A DNA stretch of 13,844 nucleotides from Candidatus Troglogloeales bacterium (GTDB lineage Bacteria > Nitrospirota > Nitrospiria > SBBL01 > SBBT01): assembly GCA_005239595.1 (NCBI GenBank), contig SBBT01000117.1:1-13844 (forward strand), given 5' to 3'. Shown one piece after another: positions 12,933 to 13,844 of the stretch. Below the pieces are notes generated by a model. The model was given only the letters and a program-made list of their open reading frames with translations, searched no databases and was not told where the DNA came from. Position 1 is the stretch's first letter. Each line of letters starts with the position of its first letter. The position numbers and the translations under genes were made by a program.

Positions 12933-13014
12933 CGTGGCGGAACGTCATGGGGCAGGGGAAAAGGCCCATGTTCTGCCATCATCAATTGATTCTTTTGTAT
13001 AAGGTGAGGTGAGG
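12933..13014 (+). promoter_or_regulatory. rpsD-rpoA leader with weak inverted repeats
   Basis: This 82-nt gap is the longest in the window. CATGGG (12946-12951) can pair with CCCATG (12965-12970), and GGCAG (12952-12956) with CTGCC (12974-12978); the two pairings would interleave, suggesting alternative or pseudoknot-like folds. The end is a repeated AGGTGAGGTGAGG ribosome binding region. I see no credible promoter. A regulatory role is speculative. Confidence 0.35.
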
Positions 13015-13844
13015 ATGATTGTTAGAATGAAGAATTTTCATATGCCCAAAAAACTGGAAGTAGAGGCTGAAACATTAACTGACACGTATGGGAAGTTTTT
13101 TGCGGAGCCGTTTGAACGCGGTTTCGGTACCACCATCGGAAATGCGTTGCGGCGGGTGATCCTTTCGTCGGTTGTAGGCGCGGCGGTCACCTCCATCAAG
13201 ATAGAAGGGGCACTTCATGAATTCTCCTCGCTGCCGGGGATAAAGGAAGATCTGACCGATATCATTCTGAACGTCAAGTCGATTCGTATAAAACTCCATT
13301 CTGATGGACCGAAGGTCGTCCATATCAAGAAAAAAGGGCCAGCAGAAGTGTTGGCGAAGGATATTATCCATGATGCCGATGTGGAGGTTTTAACTCCGGA
13401 TCAGCATATTGCCACGCTGGACAAAGATGGCAGTCTTGATATGTCGATGCTGGTAAAATTGGGTCGTGGTTACGTCCCTTCAGAGCGGAATAAGGAAGAA
13501 GGGTCGGAAATTGGGGTCATTCCGATCGACGCCACTTTCTCGCCGATCCGAAAGGTGAATTTTTCCGTTGAGAACGCACGTGTCGGACGCGTCACAGAGT
13601 ATGACAAACTGATCATGGAGCTATGGACAGATGGGAGTGTGAGCCCCCATGACGCCATTGGCATCGCGGCGCAACTCTTGAAGTCCCATTTGAGCCTTTT
13701 TATCAGTTCTGAAGAGAAAGAAGAACTGGTAGAGCAAGAAAGGGATACGCCATCGGTTTTTAACAAGAATCTTTTAAAAAGCGTTTACGAAATGGAACTC
13801 TCGGTTCGGGCGGCTAATTGTCTGAAGAATGCTGATATCAAGAC
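13015..13844 (+). CDS. rpoA: RNA polymerase alpha subunit, N-terminal part (cut by window end)
   Basis: The first 276 residues of RpoA (E. coli 329), running off the window with no stop. Alpha dimerises to nucleate RNA polymerase assembly, and its C-terminal domain binds UP elements and activators. The dimer/beta-contact region reads YGKFFAEPFERGFGTTIGNALRRVILSS (25-52), followed by HEFSSLPGIKEDLTDIILN. ENARVGRVTEYDKLIMELWTDG (186-207) completes the N-terminal domain. The start of the C-terminal domain, ELSVRAANCLKNADI, places R265 where E. coli has its key DNA-contacting Arg265. ATG 13015 has the best ribosome binding site; ATGs at 13027 and 13042 are in frame. The upstream residues MIVRMKNFHMPKKLE resemble those of several Gram-negative lineages. 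Confidence 0.96.
   Translation, partial: MIVRMKNFHMPKKLEVEAETLTDTYGKFFAEPFERGFGTTIGNALRRVILSSVVGAAVTSIKIEGALHEFSSLPGIKEDLTDIILNVKSIRIKLHSDGPKVVHIKKKGPAEVLAKDIIHDADVEVLTPDQHIATLDKDGSLDMSMLVKLGRGYVPSERNKEEGSEIGVIPIDATFSPIRKVNFSVENARVGRVTEYDKLIMELWTDGSVSPHDAIGIAAQLLKSHLSLFISSEEKEELVEQERDTPSVFNKNLLKSVYEMELSVRAANCLKNADIK

Noticed and set aside
12992..13003. TATAAG resembling a -10 box before rpoA
   Set aside because: No acceptable -35 element at 16-18 nt; it merges into the ribosome binding region, leaving almost no leader.
1..13844. tRNA, rRNA, CRISPR, insertion sequence or defence/accessory system
   Set aside because: No cloverleaf-like, repeat-spacer, transposase or other accessory signature was seen; essentially every base is in or within 82 nt of a core gene.

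Overview
The window is a continuous, all-plus-strand stretch of the bacterial S10-spc-alpha ribosomal-protein supercluster. It opens inside rplC (L3) and closes inside rpoA (RNA polymerase alpha). In between, every gene is intact and in the canonical order. I count 28 protein genes: 26 complete and two cut by the window edges. No gap exceeds 100 bases. I see no tRNA, rRNA, mobile element, CRISPR array or minus-strand gene.

Layout. (1) The rest of the S10 operon, 1-4259: rplC(partial)-rplD-rplW-rplB-rpsS-rplV-rpsC-rplP-rpmC-rpsQ. (2) The spc operon, 4293-9671: rplN-rplX-rplE-rpsN(zinc type)-rpsH-rplF-rplR-rpsE-rpmD-rplO-secY. (3) adk-map-infA, 9683-11360, the block that many non-gammaproteobacterial lineages keep between secY and rpmJ. 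(4) The alpha operon, 11374-13844: rpmJ-rpsM-rpsK-rpsD-rpoA(partial). The genes are packed with 1-17 nt overlaps or short gaps, so transcription as one or a few long messages with translational coupling is likely. No convincing internal promoter or Rho-independent terminator is visible. The only clear non-coding structures are hairpins around the rpsN-rpsH gap and the rplR stop, a short direct repeat before rpsN, and weak inverted repeats before rpoA.

How the genes work together. Most products are subunits of the 30S and 50S ribosome. SecY is the membrane channel for secreted and membrane proteins. Adk balances adenylates. Map removes the initiator methionine at the ribosome exit. IF1 acts in translation initiation. 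RpoA is the assembly platform of RNA polymerase. Six genes start with TTG (rplB, rpsN, rpsE, rplO, secY, rpsD) and one with GTG (rplP), which is a high share for such strongly expressed genes. Several proteins are cysteine-rich, zinc-binding versions (S14, S4, L36, L24, Adk LID).

Organism. A bacterium with roughly even base composition. The gene order, the zinc-type S14 and C+ S4/L36, and the RpoA N-terminus suggest a lineage such as Nitrospirota, Desulfobacterota or a neighbouring phylum. That assignment is an impression from protein character and is low confidence. This is a core housekeeping region. I found no undescribed system; the findings are modest departures within a familiar cluster.
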